A stretch of DNA of 64,000 nucleotides from Acanthornis magna. Its lineage: Eukaryota > Chordata > Aves > Passeriformes > Acanthizidae. A program made the position numbers and the translations under genes. Positions 43,702 to 58,682 of the stretch are shown piece by piece. The stretch is from assembly GCA_036785705.1 (NCBI GenBank), contig JAWUZG010000331.1:1042068-1106067 (forward strand). Direction: 5' to 3'. How positions within the stretch are numbered: position 1 is the stretch's first letter; every line of letters begins with the position of its first letter. Below the pieces are notes generated by a model. It saw only the letters and a program-made list of their open reading frames with translations. It made no database searches and was not told the DNA's origin.

Positions 43702-44365
43702 GGCTTTAGTACTTCAATGGGTCCTTTGACCTACAGATGAACTACAACCTTCATAATAATTCTTTCCATAACAGAGTCTTAGATTTAGGTATTATGCATA
43801 AAGGCATTGTCTCTTTTTCTCTAATTAAGTGCTGTTCAAGTTCATTAGAGCAATAATTTGCATTATTTTTAAAACACATCTAATCAGTTGCTATTCTCTG
43901 TTCTTTATCAAATCCCCCAATTTTCTTGAGACTCAAGACTCAAGTCTCAGTGCTCCATTTCTCAGCACAAAGTGTTAGAACAACTCTGCCATGGAATCAT
44001 AACACACCAAGTGCACACACTGCAATGATTACAGTGACTTCATTACACAATTGCATTTCGCAGCAGCCTCCAATTTGGCAGCCACGGAGCCAATCCCACC
44101 AGGAAGAATTCCCTTCTTTCTGCCACTCTTCTACTGCTCTTTCTATCGAGGGCATTCCTGACTGTTGCACTTCAAACCCATCACTGATACAAGTGCAACA
44201 TTCCTGTCCTAGAAGAGCACAGGTTCCTCCCTGGACAGCAAGCAGACCATCTAAGGCCGTGTGGTTCTGTAGAGCCCCATTTGTGTTTGTTGGAGCTCAC
44301 AGGATGTGCTATGCAATATTTTAGCAGTATCATTTGCTACTTCTCCTAATAATCAATTTAGCTCA

Positions 44366-45263
<898 letters not shown>

Positions 45264-45599
45264 TCAGTGCTCACATCGAGCCCCGTGGATCAGAGCATTT
45301 TCCCAAGGGACCGTTGGGGCAAACAGGAGATTTGGTCTGGCAGGATCTGTAAAACAACATCCTATAACATCTACTTGTTCTCCCATTGAACACTTGGCTG
45401 CAGGGACATATTCCCATCGTTCTTGCCCAGGTTTCAGGATTAAAACTGTGCTGTCTTTCCCCAGAGCTGTTCCTTCAGCTGCCTTGGGAGGGCCTTTTGG
45501 CCTCTGGACCCACACCTTGGCTCCATTGTTAGGACTGGTGGATCCAAACCCTTTATCTCCACAAGCAGTGGATCTCCTTTTATCCCATTTGTTTCTAAA

Positions 45600-45918
45600 A
45601 CTGTAATATCAATACTTGTCCTACTCTGTCATGGGGTTGAATAATCCAATCTTGTTCACTATTGTTTAACAGAATTGCTTGAATTTCTCCTCAATAATCT
45701 GCATCAATTCCTCCTCCCATGACATGAACACCTTGCAGGGCCAAGCTCCAGTGAGCAGTTTTCAAACCATAGTGTCCTGGAGGAATCTGAATTCCTGTTT
45801 TGGTATTGATAACTCTTGTTTGCTTCAGATTTATCTTAATTAATTCAATTTCATTTTTCAGAGTAACAGACAAAGGATTCCACATCATACTATCAGCAAA
45901 CCCTATAAAAATAGCCAA
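45600..45918 (-). pseudogene. ERV3 dUTPase remnant
   Basis: The - strand frame 45691-45918 includes IPPGHYGL, a degraded substrate-binding motif (HWSLAL in place of an RSS-type motif), and GGGIDADY, the conserved beta-hairpin motif of trimeric dUTPases. A TGA stop follows at the next codon, where arginine is usual, and the frame continues open with [10 protein letters not shown] and HDRVGQVLI to about 45600. dUTPases convert dUTP to dUMP and limit uracil in DNA. The early part of the domain is unclear. Confidence 0.8.
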
Positions 45919-46113
45919 TTTCGTCCCTCCCTCCTGTATTTGTTGTAAACAATCTCACAATGTTTACCATTGCCATTCGGGTCCTGCCCAGTCATTTTCT
46001 TTAGGGTATTTAGTGTTACATTCCGGAGCAACCAAAGCTAACAAATTAGTATTGTCAGCATTATGTCACATCATTAATTTTTAATTATAAAGAAATATAT
46101 CTATTTCTGTATT

Positions 46114-46128
46114 AGATTTTATATATAT

Positions 46129-46160
<32 letters not shown>

Positions 46161-46161
46161 T
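46114..46161. repeat. TA-rich microsatellite
   Basis: Alternating TA runs lie inside the ERV3 interior, between the dUTPase and gag traces. It is a likely later expansion. Confidence 0.9.
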
Positions 46162-46199
46162 CACTTGAACAAACAAATCTGAGCTCAGGATTAAAACCT

Positions 46200-46510
46200 T
46201 CTTCTGTCACTCCATGTGGGAGCATTCCAACAATTCCTGTTCCTTCTGTTGGTGCTGTTTCCAATATGCTGTTAACAAAATCCATCCTGGTCTTCCCAAA
46301 CCCACAAGTTCTTTTTCAAACACAATGTTTGGATGCATTTTAATACATCTAGTGGTTCAGCTGCTTTTAACCAACTTCCCCATTGCTCACACAGTGCTCC
46401 AACCTCAGCCCACTCCAGAGACAGCGAACCATAGGGAAGGTGTTCCCATCAAGGAATTTCAGACGAGACTGATTCCTTACATTTACATTTAAAAAGTGAC
46501 ATTTTAAGGT
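46200..46510 (-). pseudogene. ERV3 gag trace
   Basis: The - strand near the primer site can be read as a tryptophan- and leucine-rich, matrix-like segment, but it is interrupted by stops and has no definitive motif. The assignment rests mainly on position after the leader. Confidence 0.3.
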
Positions 46511-46530
46511 GATCTGGCCAGACTATGCCA
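46511..46530 (-). other. ERV3 primer-binding-like site
   Basis: Four bases inside the 5' LTR the - strand reads TGGCATAGTCTGGCCAGATC. It resembles a serine-tRNA-type primer site with changes. Tentative. Confidence 0.4.
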
Positions 46531-46534
46531 ATTT

Positions 46535-47193
46535 TGTTTTGCTACTGGGCAGTGGCACACCAAAGACTCACAAACAAACTGAAGGGATCAGTGTAATTTC
46601 CTACAGTTCAAAGCAGCAGAGAATCACAAAAGGAGAAGCTCAGCAAGGCACCCAATCATCACTACCAAACATTGCCTATAATGATTTAGAAAGATCCATC
46701 ACCAGTTACCCTCAGACTTTACCATCACCCACACCCACACATCAGCTGGGGGAGCTGTCACAGCCAAGGACTGCAGAGCCACTCCCGGACACTGGGAATT
46801 CCTGCAGCTGCCTCCACCCACAGGTGAGGCTTCCAACCTTGCTGGGAGAGGGCCCAGCTTGGACAGTGCTGAATAAACAAACTGACAGCACTTCTAGTGC
46901 AGCAACATCCGGTTTCATTCTCCTCTTGGATTCTCCCAAAGCCTGGCCAGGGCTCAAGGAGGAGCCAAGGGAGTTGACTTTGACCATACACCCCCAAACC
47001 AGGCCAAATGTCAGATTTTGCGGCCTTGTCCTGCTTCTAAATACAGAAAGGTCAATACATGATTCACTAATGAGTGGATATATCTATCACAATGCTAATG
47101 ATCATACATATTTCATTAAGGAGCAGATATAAAGATAACCTTTGGTAGGAAGGTTCATCGAGAGGTCACCTTTGGCTCAGGGCCTGTTGTTCA
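46535..47193 (-). repeat. ERV3 5' LTR
   Basis: It pairs with 43016-43701. Its outer host flank is GGCCT, matching the other side. The right end lies just before a CR1 tail. Confidence 0.85.
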
Positions 47194-47204
47194 GGCCTCA
47201 GTCA

Positions 47205-47326
47205 GGCCTCTTGTTCAGACCTTGGTGCTTCAGGGACGTGGTTTAGTGGTGGGCTGGACAGTGCTGGGTGAACAGCTGGACTTGATCAGCTCAGAGGTCT
47301 TTTCCAACAGAAAGGATTCTATAATT
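47205..47326 (+). mobile_element. CR1 LINE 3' tail
   Basis: The sequence holds TGGACTTGATCAGCTCAGAG, GTCTTTTCCAACAGAAAGG and a terminal ATTCTATAATTCC. These are the typical order and end repeats of truncated avian CR1 retrotransposons. Only the last 120 bases are present. Confidence 0.8.
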
Positions 47327-48977
47327 CCAGGATTTTATCTGCTGCATTCAGCTAAGTCCACATTAGCAGCATTACTTTCCTCAGAAAGTTCCCTCTTGGT
47401 CAGCTCTTGTAGCCTAAGCCTTCAGCTCCTTTAGCTCCTGGTGCTAATCTGCTCATGCTGAACGAGATGACTCAGAGAGAAGAATACAGTTCATCCAATT
47501 CCTTCTGGGACACTGAGAGGGGAGGGTGTGAAAACAGCAGCATTGTTTGGTGTCACCTCCTCTCTGCCCTTCACGCCTTTCAGCGCTTTGAAACAGCCAA
47601 GAGCTTTCTCCCAGAGAGCAAGGAAGCAGCTGTTCCTTCTGCCAGGGCTCGCTCTCTCCACTCTCTGCACTTGACTGCTTCTGTCCCTCTTGCTGTGCCC
47701 TCTGTTCCCCCTCTGCTCGCTGGCTGCTGCCCAGGACTGTGGAGCTGGCACACAACAAGTGGTCGAGACCCTCATTTCTCTGCCCTTGCAGCTGCCTGGG
47801 CACAGCAGCCTTTTCCATCTGGAGGCTCCAGATGGACAGGGAGGCCCCACCTGCGTTCCTTGCACAAGCTCCAGGAGCCCAGGGCCTGCCATCTCAAGTC
47901 CCTGCTGCCACTGAGGGCTCCCAGGTGCCTCAGGCTTCTGTGACAGCACTGCAAACGGGAGGGGAGAGTGCCAGGGGCTGTGTTCAAAGTCAGCTCCATT
48001 TGCTGCTGCTGCTGCTGCTGCTGTGGCTGTCCTTGGGCCAGCCCTGCACCAGACTCAGGGATCAGCTCCAGGCACTGCTGCTGCTCCCTCGGGATCAGCC
48101 ACACTTTGGCTCTTGCTCTCCATGCCAGCAGAAGCGGTGGCTGAAGCAGCAGGTGCTGACAGTGCCCCAAGCCCCGGGGCCGGAGGGGTCCCTTGGCTGT
48201 GGGGCTGGGAGGAGCTGCCCCTTGTTTTCCTCTGCCTCACGCCAAGCTGGGCCCCTCACGAGTGGGGCAGCACAGCAAACAGGGAGCCTGCCAGTCTCTT
48301 CCAGCCGTGTCTGCTCACAGTTTGCACCTTGCAGCTTCAGGGGCACAAAGGCAGCTGCTTCTGCTCCCTCTGCATGTCCCTGTGTCCAGCAGTGCTGCTC
48401 CATCAGTCTGTGACAGCAATGGGGAAAAGCCTCAGCCCTGCAGGGCCAGGAGCTGCCGGGCTCTGCCTGAGCAGCTCAGCCTGCGGGAAGGGAGCTGCTT
48501 CACACGGGAACCAGGAGCAAAGGACATTCCTTTTTTGGGACATGTTTTCTGTTTTAAGAAAAGAAAAGGGAAAAGTCAAAAAATCTAAAGGAAATGTGAA
48601 AGATAAAAACAAAACCCAAGTGAGTAGTGAAAAATCTCCTGTAACTTTGGATTAAAAGGTAACTAATCTTTTGTAACAGAGAACTCAGTTATTTTCTTTG
48701 TAAATATGCTGATGGCATGCATCCCTCGTACTGACGTCAGCAGCCTTTTTAAACAGATTTTGGGGTTTGTTTCCAGTATTAAGTTATTTTAAATTGCGGT
48801 TGAAGCAATAGGAAATTGTTTTGTGCTCTGGCAGCTCCAAGCAGGACTGCGAATCTAAAGTCTGCCAAACCCCATCTCATTAACAAGTTGCCCTTCCTTC
48901 TCACCCTGTGAATGAGCTGCACATTCCCTCTGAAATTGTCAACGGTTTCTTAAAGACACATAGTCCCACTTAGGGCT
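47327..48977 (+). other. Unassigned segment before unit C
   Basis: Several overlapping + frames (47455-47943, 47739-48413, 48023-48655) have no domain I recognise. A CTG run at 48000-48024 gives poly-leucine in one frame. A lysine-rich tail is encoded at 48545-48655. TGACGTCA, a full CRE palindrome, is at 48732-48739. I cannot tell whether any of this is expressed. Confidence 0.35.
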
Positions 48978-49531
48978 TTTTGCTCAGGTTTGGAAGTGGA
49001 GAAGGGCAATTCTTCATTCATCAACTCCAGACTGCACTGTCTTACGGCCCACTGCCAGGTTTGGCCCACTCGTGGCACTTCTAGAGGAGGAAGAAAGTGC
49101 AATTGCACAATTCCAAACCAAAAGGAATGAAGGGTGGGACAGACAAAACACCCTGTGGAGATATAGGCATTCAGCTGGGACTGTGGAGGGTTTGGGCTCT
49201 TGCCAATTGGATGTGCACCCCTCACTGCAATCTCTGGGCCTGCAGGAGAGTCTCACTCACCTGCCAAAGCAGAAAGCTCCATTGGTGTGCTCGGAACAGG
49301 CTCGTCTGATGCAAAGCTGTCAGAGCAATGGGAGGGCAGAGCAGGCCCAGCCGTGCCCGGGGCTGAGCCCCAGCAGAGTCCTGGCAGAGCCCAGAGCAGC
49401 CTCAGCATGCGCAGAGCGCGGCTGGAAGGAGACAAACCAGAAACCGCCCATCAGCTGAAGGCTCCTGTCCCCCTTGTCCCAAGCGCCCGCAGTGCCCAGG
49501 CTGTGCTGACTGCGCTCAGAGCTGTGCCCAA
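48978..49531. other. Counterpart of 1-560, no clear gene
   Basis: It is nearly identical to the start of unit A, apart from small indels. It runs into the kinase intron sequence that A lacks, which supports reading the shared right end as kinase intron. Confidence 0.5.
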
Positions 49532-49708
49532 AGCTCCCCATCATTGCTGCCTTTGGGAGGAGAGCAGGAGGGCAGCACATGTGCCCAGCCTCCAGCCAGC
49601 CATGGCAGATCCACCTCCTCAGCAGCTGCCCAGAGCGGGATGCTCCTGTGCTCGCTGCCATCTCCCCAGAGCCGTTGTCCCACCCCTGCCCAGAACATGG
49701 GGATCCAC

Positions 49709-50545
49709 CTCATGGCATCTGCTGCTGCAAGAAAAGCTGCTCCCAAATGATGTCCTCACCCTTCTCCAAGGGCACATCCGAGCCACTCCGCAGCTGGTCC
49801 CAGCACTGCCCGATCCAGACCGGACACCAGTGAGAGCTCTTCCTTTAAAAAACAAACAGCAAATTAATGCGAAGAGATTACAAACGAAAAGTGGAAACAA
49901 GAAAAAAGTTTCAGTGTTATCACTGTCAGGAGCTCAAGGAAGGACTGACCCCTCCATGCCAGGGAAAAACCCACTCACGGGGGAGGGAAACCAAGGCTTT
50001 CTCCCTTCCCCCTGCACTGCTCCCCAAAAGAATGGGAACCCAGGGCAAACAAGGGCAGTGCAGCAGCCCATGCCCTTCCTCCCCTGCCAAACAAACCAGC
50101 CGCTGCACGGCTTCTGGAGTCCCACCTCTGCTCCCCCAGGGGCATTTGTTTTGGTCGGGGAGGCTGCCCCCAGCCCAGCCCCAGCCCAGGGCACGGTGGG
50201 TGTTGAGGGCTGTTGGCAGGGCCAGGAGCCAACTCCCATTTCATTACCATCCCAGGCCATCCCCCTGGCTGTGGACTCACCTGCAAATGTGGAGCGTTTC
50301 TTTGAAGAATGTGCCAGATTCAACCTCGATCATCTTCAGCTTGCTGATGGCCAGGTGGAGGAAGAGGCTGTCATCCTTGAGGTCATCCTTGGTGTCTCCA
50401 GCAGCAGCCCCACCTGGTACAGCTTCTCCAGGGGCTCCTGCTCCTTCCCTGGGGGGCACACCAGGCTGTCAGTGTTCTGCCCAGGGCCCCAGCCGTCAAT
50501 GAACCAGACAAGCAAACCAGGCTGGATGGTGCCCACCAGTGCTTG
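49709..50545 (-). pseudogene. PIM-like kinase fragment 2 (middle and C-lobe exons)
   Basis: The family is serine/threonine kinases, expanded in songbirds. One exon (about 50281-50545) reads WF.., KLYQVGLLLE, LKDDSLFLHLA and ESGTFFKET and ends at a GTGAGT donor. It aligns by eye with the PIM segment from hinge to DFG, but the HRD loop reads KDD and DFG reads EVE, and frames shift. A second exon (49709 to about 49835) contains VPLEKGEDIIWEQLF and a stop before its donor. Catalytic activity is excluded. It lies downstream of fragment 1 in the same orientation. Confidence 0.65.
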
Positions 50546-50731
50546 CCATACCAGGTCTCCAGCTCAGCTCCAGCACAAGAGCTGTGTGTTGCCTTCTGAT
50601 GATCCCTGCTCACAGCTACAGGCAGGCAAAAAAAAGTCTGATTTGCTTAGCTTCTGACTGCCAAGAGATGTGTGGAGCTGTTACCTGCTAGGCCCCTGCA
50701 TCAAAGTGTGCACGTGGATCTCTCCCATCTT

Positions 50732-51273
50732 CTAGGGCACATGAACACCCTGCATCCAAGGATGATTGAAGAGGTCTTCCAATGATGGCCTGTCCGAGGG
50801 TTGCATGGACAAACACCTCTTAATAACATCTTGGCACTCTGAGGAGAGAAACCAGAAACCACTGGTCAGTTGGAGAAGGGTCCTGTCTGCTTTGCCTGCC
50901 CTGTTCCCATGGCCAGGCCATGCTGGGTGTGCTCAGAGCTGTGCCTAAACTTCCCCATGGATTCTCTGTTTTGGAGGAGAGCAGGAGAGCAGGACATGTG
51001 CCACCTCCTCAGCAGCTGCCAGAGCAGAATGCTCATGAGCCTGCTGCTCTCTCCCAACACTGGTATTCCCCGTGTGCCACAGAGATGAGAATCCACCTTG
51101 AGAGAGCCGTCGTGGGAACAAGATCCGCCCCCAGATGATCTCCTGGCCCCTCCTGAATGGGTGCTTCCCGACCACCAGGTGGTACAGCAGGAGGCCCAGG
51201 GACCAGATCGTTGCTGCCTCGCCATGGTAGCGCTGGTGGTGGATCCACTCTGATGGGCTGTAGGACAGGGTTC
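50732..51273 (-). pseudogene. PIM-like kinase fragment 1 (last two exons)
   Basis: Exon 51097-51273 encodes GTLSYSPSEW, the activation-loop end, then TIWSLGLLLYHLVVGKHPF and RRLSQ. Exon 50732-50838 encodes ECQDVIKRCLSMQPSDRPSL and ends NHPWMQGVHVP before TAG. Both have consensus splice sites in matching phase, and the intron is 258 bases. This is a complete PIM C-lobe end with no frame break. The exons that should precede it (N-lobe, catalytic loop) are not found; only intron sequence up to about 51790 is present before unit-shared DNA. I call it a truncated copy. Confidence 0.8.
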
Positions 51274-51859
51274 CTATGGAATATAGACAGAGCTCATCAG
51301 GTGGATGCTGCTGCTCCCAGAGCCTCGCCCCAGCATCCCTGGGCATGCGGGGGCTGCACCAGTGGCACATGGGGTGACCTGCTGCCCTCTCGCCACCACC
51401 TGTGACTTGTGTATAAACTTGGGGCTGGAAAAGAAGCCACTGGTGTTGGAAGAAGGCAGCAGAAGCCCTGCGGAGGTCTGATCATGACATGTAAAAGAAA
51501 AACCCACCCAGTGGTGGGAAAAACCACTCTCATCCCTGCCTGCATTGCTCCCAAAAGCATTAATATGCCAAGGCATCAAGGGCAGCAAAGCAGTCTAAGC
51601 CCTTCCTCACCTGCACACAATCTGGTCAGTGCACAGGGTCTGACCCCCCTCTCTGCTACCCCCATGGGGGTTTTTGGTGGACTGACTGCCCCCGTCCCAG
51701 CCCCAGCCCAGGGCAGAGTGGGTGGTGAAGGAGGTCAGCAGGGCTGGGAGCTGGATCCCCTCCCACCCCCACCCAAATGTAACTTGGCTGAAGAATTAAT
51801 CCCATGCTCGGCAGCAACAGGGGAAGCCCCGGTGCTACACTGCCACCAAAGCACCGTGG
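51274..51859 (-). other. PIM intron sequence upstream of fragment 1
   Basis: Bases 51470-51780 resemble 49950-50260, the intron between the two exons of fragment 2 (shared GGGAAAAACCCAC, CCCCAGCCCAGGGCA words). The homology ends just before unit-shared sequence resumes at 51860. This marks one edge of the kinase insertion or deletion. Confidence 0.55.
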
Positions 51860-54800
51860 GTAGCAGTGATGGAAAGAGGCAATTGCAGTTGTACTGATAA
51901 AATTCAGGTGACTACCAGAAGAGGGGCAACAGCAGCTGTGATCTCCGATTCCCAAGGCAAAGGCAAGAACAGCCTCGTGCTGTCACCTCAGGGTAAGTAA
52001 AACAGTGCTGCAAACAGTGCTGCAAACAGTGCTGGAACCCGATGGGTTCTTTCTCTGAAGGTTGGTTCAGGGCAGCACAGCCGGGCCCTGAGCAATGAGG
52101 GCTGTTTGCGGGTGATTGTTGCTCTGCTCCAGAGCTCCCCTGGAAAAACCCCTGGGGAAGCCAAGGCAGGAGCAGCTGGGAAGGGCTGGTGCTGCTGCTG
52201 CTCCTGCCCGGGAGCCGCGGCTGGGCCGGGCCGGCGCCCACTGCGCTGCGGCTCCTGCTGCTGCCAGAGCCGGGCGGGACTCGGGGACAGCGAATGGACA
52301 CGGGGGGGACAGCAAAGGCCATGGGGCTGCAGTGATGTTGGCGCTCAGGCCAGCGCCAGCACAGAGCTTGGGCCCCGACATTAACCCAGAGAGGAACCCG
52401 GGGGAAAGGCTCCATTTCAGCCTTTCTTTACTCATCGCTGTGAAGTGACCAAAATAAAAGGAGAACAAGCAGGGCCTGATCCCTTCTCCTTTGGGAGGAG
52501 CCCTGAGCCTGTGCTGTGAGGGACCATGAGTGACCTTGAGGGACTGTGAGGAGCTGTGGGTGGCCTTGAGGGGCTGTGAGGAGCAATGAGGAGCCGTGAG
52601 TGTTCCTGAGGAGCCTCAGCCCTGGCAGGAGGAGGTCCCACCATGTCCCTAGGGCAGCACAGCTGTGAAGGGCTGTGAGTGCTGATGTGGTGCCAGAGTG
52701 GGCTCAGGGCATCTGGGAGGAGATGAGACCCTTCCCCAGCTCCAAATCACACCAAAACCCCCATTAATATGGCTTTCTGTCTTTAAAATGCACTGGGTAG
52801 TTGGAATTGACTGTAAAGCTTAATCCCAACAGGATAAGGAAGGGAATCTCCCCAGTGAGGTGGCATGCAGCCACTATTAACAATGTGTAAGATTTTAAAG
52901 TATAACACTAATAAATAATACTAATAAGTAATAGTAACCACAATAACAAGAAAAAAGCCCCAATTCCCAACACACAGCACCACACCAAGAGGACAAACCT
53001 CATTTTTCTTTACTGCCTCAAGGCTCATGAGAAATAATCCCATTTACTTTCTGTCCCTCCAGATAAACGAGGCCATTTTCAGTGTTTAATACAAGCTACA
53101 ACTGAGGGCAGAGAGAAGAACAGGGAGACATCTCCACTTTCCATATCAAACCCGGCAGGTCGTGGACAGCTGTTGTGGCACAATCCCTTATCACCAAAAG
53201 GCACAACACTGTCAAGTTCTGTCCAGGTGAAGCTTTGCTTCAACAAAGGAAAGCTCCTGGTTCAGGGTCACCTTCACTGCCCAAGCAGATACCTCAAGAT
53301 CTAAAACAATGTCTTCCATAATGCCAGAGTGTAAGCAATCAAGCTTTTTCTTTTCTGCTGTACACACAAGCTACTCATTAAATACCTGGTGTCGGGAAAA
53401 CATCCCAACAGATGCACTGATCAGAGTTCTGAGTGCACATTACCCACAACAGGCTCATCAGGGAATGACAGTGATCTTACAACTAATTCACTGTATATGG
53501 GAGTGGCAAACTCAGAGCTCAGGATCAAATTCTTTGGGCACTTTTCCCTCGTATTCTTTGGGCACTTTTCCCACTCCTGCCATTATCCCTATCTCAGCTC
53601 ACTGCATCTGCAAATTAACAAAAATTCCTTAGTTTGTGTATTTAATGAGACTGTGTTAGTAATAAATTTCACAGCCAAATTATTGAATATCAGTAATTGT
53701 TTCACTGTATATTGAAAAGACATTCATATAAAGCAAGTCACTGTGAAACTACGTGGTGAGGATCATTCTGGCAAGAACAGCCATTTTTACACACCTTTGT
53801 CAGAAGCACAGACCTACGATTACTCTTGCACCCAGATCACAGGGAAGAGCCTGGTTCTCCGGGACACATTCCATGGGGCCGGGAGCAGCAGCCCAGTGCC
53901 AGAGATCCAGGGACCACAGGGTACAGTGCTGGGAAAGGGCATTTGGCAGCAGCTCCAAAGGGCCTGGGAAAGCAGAACTCCTGCAAAATTATCTGGGTTG
54001 ATCTATAAAATACCATTCTGATTCACAGAGATCGACTGAACAGCGCAACAGTGTTAAGAAAGCATTCCTTTATCCCAGGGTGACCCACCTTGCACATGAC
54101 CACCTCGGCAGTTTTCTCACGAGTTTCTGGATCCTTTACACTATGACACTTCCTGAATTCTCTCCCAAAGTCCTGCCCACTCCGTACCTCATCCACATGC
54201 ACTGTCCATTGTCCGGAGCCACAGCCCCTTTTGGGGGTCAGTTCCATGTTGTGGCTCTTGACGCGTGCCCAGGTCACAGGTGCTGACTTAAGACTCTCTT
54301 ATCTTATTGCTGTGAGGCCCTGGCATTCCTCTTTAGTTAGGCACTGTCCTAACTTCCTCTTATTTTCTTCATTTAGTGTTCTGAGGAGTGCAGGTCCTTG
54401 TAACTGGACCACGGCTGTGCAGTTTTCACTGATCTTCCCAGTCCCTGGTTCTCTTTGCCCTCAAGCAGTTTCCTGTTACAGACTAACAGGTAAGCAACTG
54501 AGCAAAAAAAGTTAAACTTATAGCTATGAAGTTACAGAGTTTAAACAGAACTACAAAATTCAGCAAAATACCAAATTCTTTGTATAGCTCCTTTCAAAAC
54601 TTTGGAGGATGAGGTATTTAGCAAATTTGAAAGCAACATGGAATTACAGTAAGGCACTTCACAAAGCACTGGCTGACCAAACCCTAACCCGTCCAATTTC
54701 AAGTTATCCAGATTTTGAGAAGAGGAAGTCAGAAGTGAGAAAGAGAGACAGCAAGAGAGAGAGAGAGAGAAGGAGGCATCCACAGTCCCAGCCTTGGATC

Positions 54801-55407
54801 CAGCGCCATCTCAGCTGCTGTGAGCTCCAGGGCTGTGGGACGTGTCAGTGTCACACCTGTGTCACAGCCTTTACCTGCTCTGGTCCCTCTCACAGGTGGG
54901 GTTTTCGGGGTGCCAGGGGCTTGGCAGCCACTTTGGGGCTGGACCAGAGGCTGCAGTGGCTGAGGGTGGGGCAGTGACCGCCCCACCTACGCAGAACTTG
55001 CCCTGCCCCCCAAACACACACTCCAGATGTTTGGGGCCATCCATCATTTCTCTGCTCTCCAGCACTGAGGCAACAGACTCTGGGTACAGCTCAGAGCTCG
55101 TGCCCAGGGCAACCACCCCAGCAACAGAGCTCCATGGAGCTGCTCTCATAAACCCCCAGGAACTGGGGAGTACACCAAAACCGCCTCCAAAATGTGGGCT
55201 GCCCCAAACCCCTTCAGGAATGTGGAATATCCAAAAACTCACTCAGGAACAAGTTCCCCCTCCCTCCATCATTGCCAGCCTTCGGCTGTCTCATTCCAGA
55301 CCCTGCCCCACTCTCCCAATCCACACCCCAACCCATCCCACCCCTCTTGGACTTCAAGGACCCCTTCCCAAACCCCATTTCCCCCATTCCACCCCTCCCA
55401 ACCCCTT
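51860..55407. other. Non-coding block, counterpart of 1722-5141
   Basis: It has the same landmarks as unit A, including the TGAGGAGC array (52510-52620) and the TTCTTTGGGCAC repeat (53531-53575). A GA microsatellite with about 100 bases of extra sequence (54644-54778) is specific to C. No gene is assigned. Confidence 0.5.
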
Positions 55408-56045
55408 TGTGATAAATGAGTGAATGATAAATGCTGGCTTGCGCATATATGAATTTAACATTTACAAGTGATAATGTACTGTGTAAAAAATAGTGTTAAG
55501 ATAAAATATAGTTAAGTAGAAACAAGGTTAGGGTGGATTGTAACTTTGAAATAGTTGTAATATGTTAGAAAATGTAGTAATAAATACATGGTAATAAATG
55601 TCTTTTAAGTTGATAAACCACAGAGCTGGGGATCAAGACATGTTAAAGAAACAAAGAAGATGACCACAGGCATCCCAGGAAGTCTGTTATCTTGACTCAC
55701 ACCTCCCAAAGGAACTGTCACCTACAAATTAAGTTGGAACTCAGGAAACATCGATGGGAGGATTTCTGCCTTCAGTTCTGAGGCAATCCAGAGGGTCCGA
55801 GACTCCAAGACAGGCACTGTGCTAGCAGAAGGGGGCAGGGATCGGAGGGGGGGAGTTGGGTGAAGTGTAAATTTCCTTCCAGGCTTAATGAGTATGTAAC
55901 AATTAAAGAAAGTACTTATGCTCACAGTAAAATGAATGGATTGCGCCTCTGGCAAAATTACTAAGTGTCCAGCTGTTTTTGCCTTTGCTCTAGAAATAAA
56001 TGTTCAATATGATGTTGCTAAAATTTCAGCTTGTGAATTCATTCA
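55408..56045 (+). repeat. Probable solo LTR, unit C
   Basis: This is the counterpart of 5142-5777 with the same ends and AATAAA. It shares flanks with unit A, so it was present before duplication. Confidence 0.5.
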
Positions 56046-56553
56046 TAGTACCATCCCAACCATCCTGCCCCACCAATGCCCATCTCACCCCTCCTGATCT
56101 GCATCCCACTTCACCACATCCCCTTCCAACCCCATTCCACCCTCAGGGGCTGTGGAATCCAGGAATTTTGGGCTGGCATTGAGTAGGTTTCAGTGGCACT
56201 GAGTGATTTTGAGGTGACAGATTGATCCCTCTTGTATTTAGGAGTGCAAAGTAATGGAGAAAACTACACCAAATACCTCCAAAACCCCCAAATCCTCCCA
56301 AATATTTCTCTGAATCCCAGATTCCCCCCAAACACTAGTAAAGATGGAGGCTTTAGATGCCTTTGATCAATTTGCTAATTTTTATCCCAGTTTTGTGTGT
56401 TTTGAAGGCATGAAGATGAATCAAAAGAAAATTCAGGCCAAACTAAAAGGACCACCAGCCAGGTGTCTTCCCAACGTGGCTCCTCCGATGGGTGAAGTGG
56501 GAGCAGAGGACGAAGCTCTTCCCACAGTCCGGGCACTCACAGGGCTTCCCTTA

Positions 56554-58611
<2,058 letters not shown>

Positions 58612-58682
58612 ATGGGCCGTGTGGGGGCAGCTGGGGCCGTGCTGGTGGCACTGGTGGTGCTGGCAGTGCCCCCGGCCGCGGG
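58612..58682 (+). pseudogene. MHC class II beta exon 1 (signal peptide), unit C
   Basis: It is base-for-base the same as 14801-14871, including the GTGAGC donor. Identity of a pseudogene exon between A and C suggests recent duplication or gene conversion. No same-strand beta-1 or beta-2 exon follows. Confidence 0.75.

Noticed and set aside
47739..48413. 224-codon + strand frame with poly-leucine
   Set aside because: The leucine run comes from a CTG repeat, neighbouring frames are equally long, and no family was recognised; left as unassigned sequence.
49200..50657. 485-codon + strand frame
   Set aside because: It lies antisense to the PIM kinase exons and has no domain; the - strand carries kinase motifs with splice sites.
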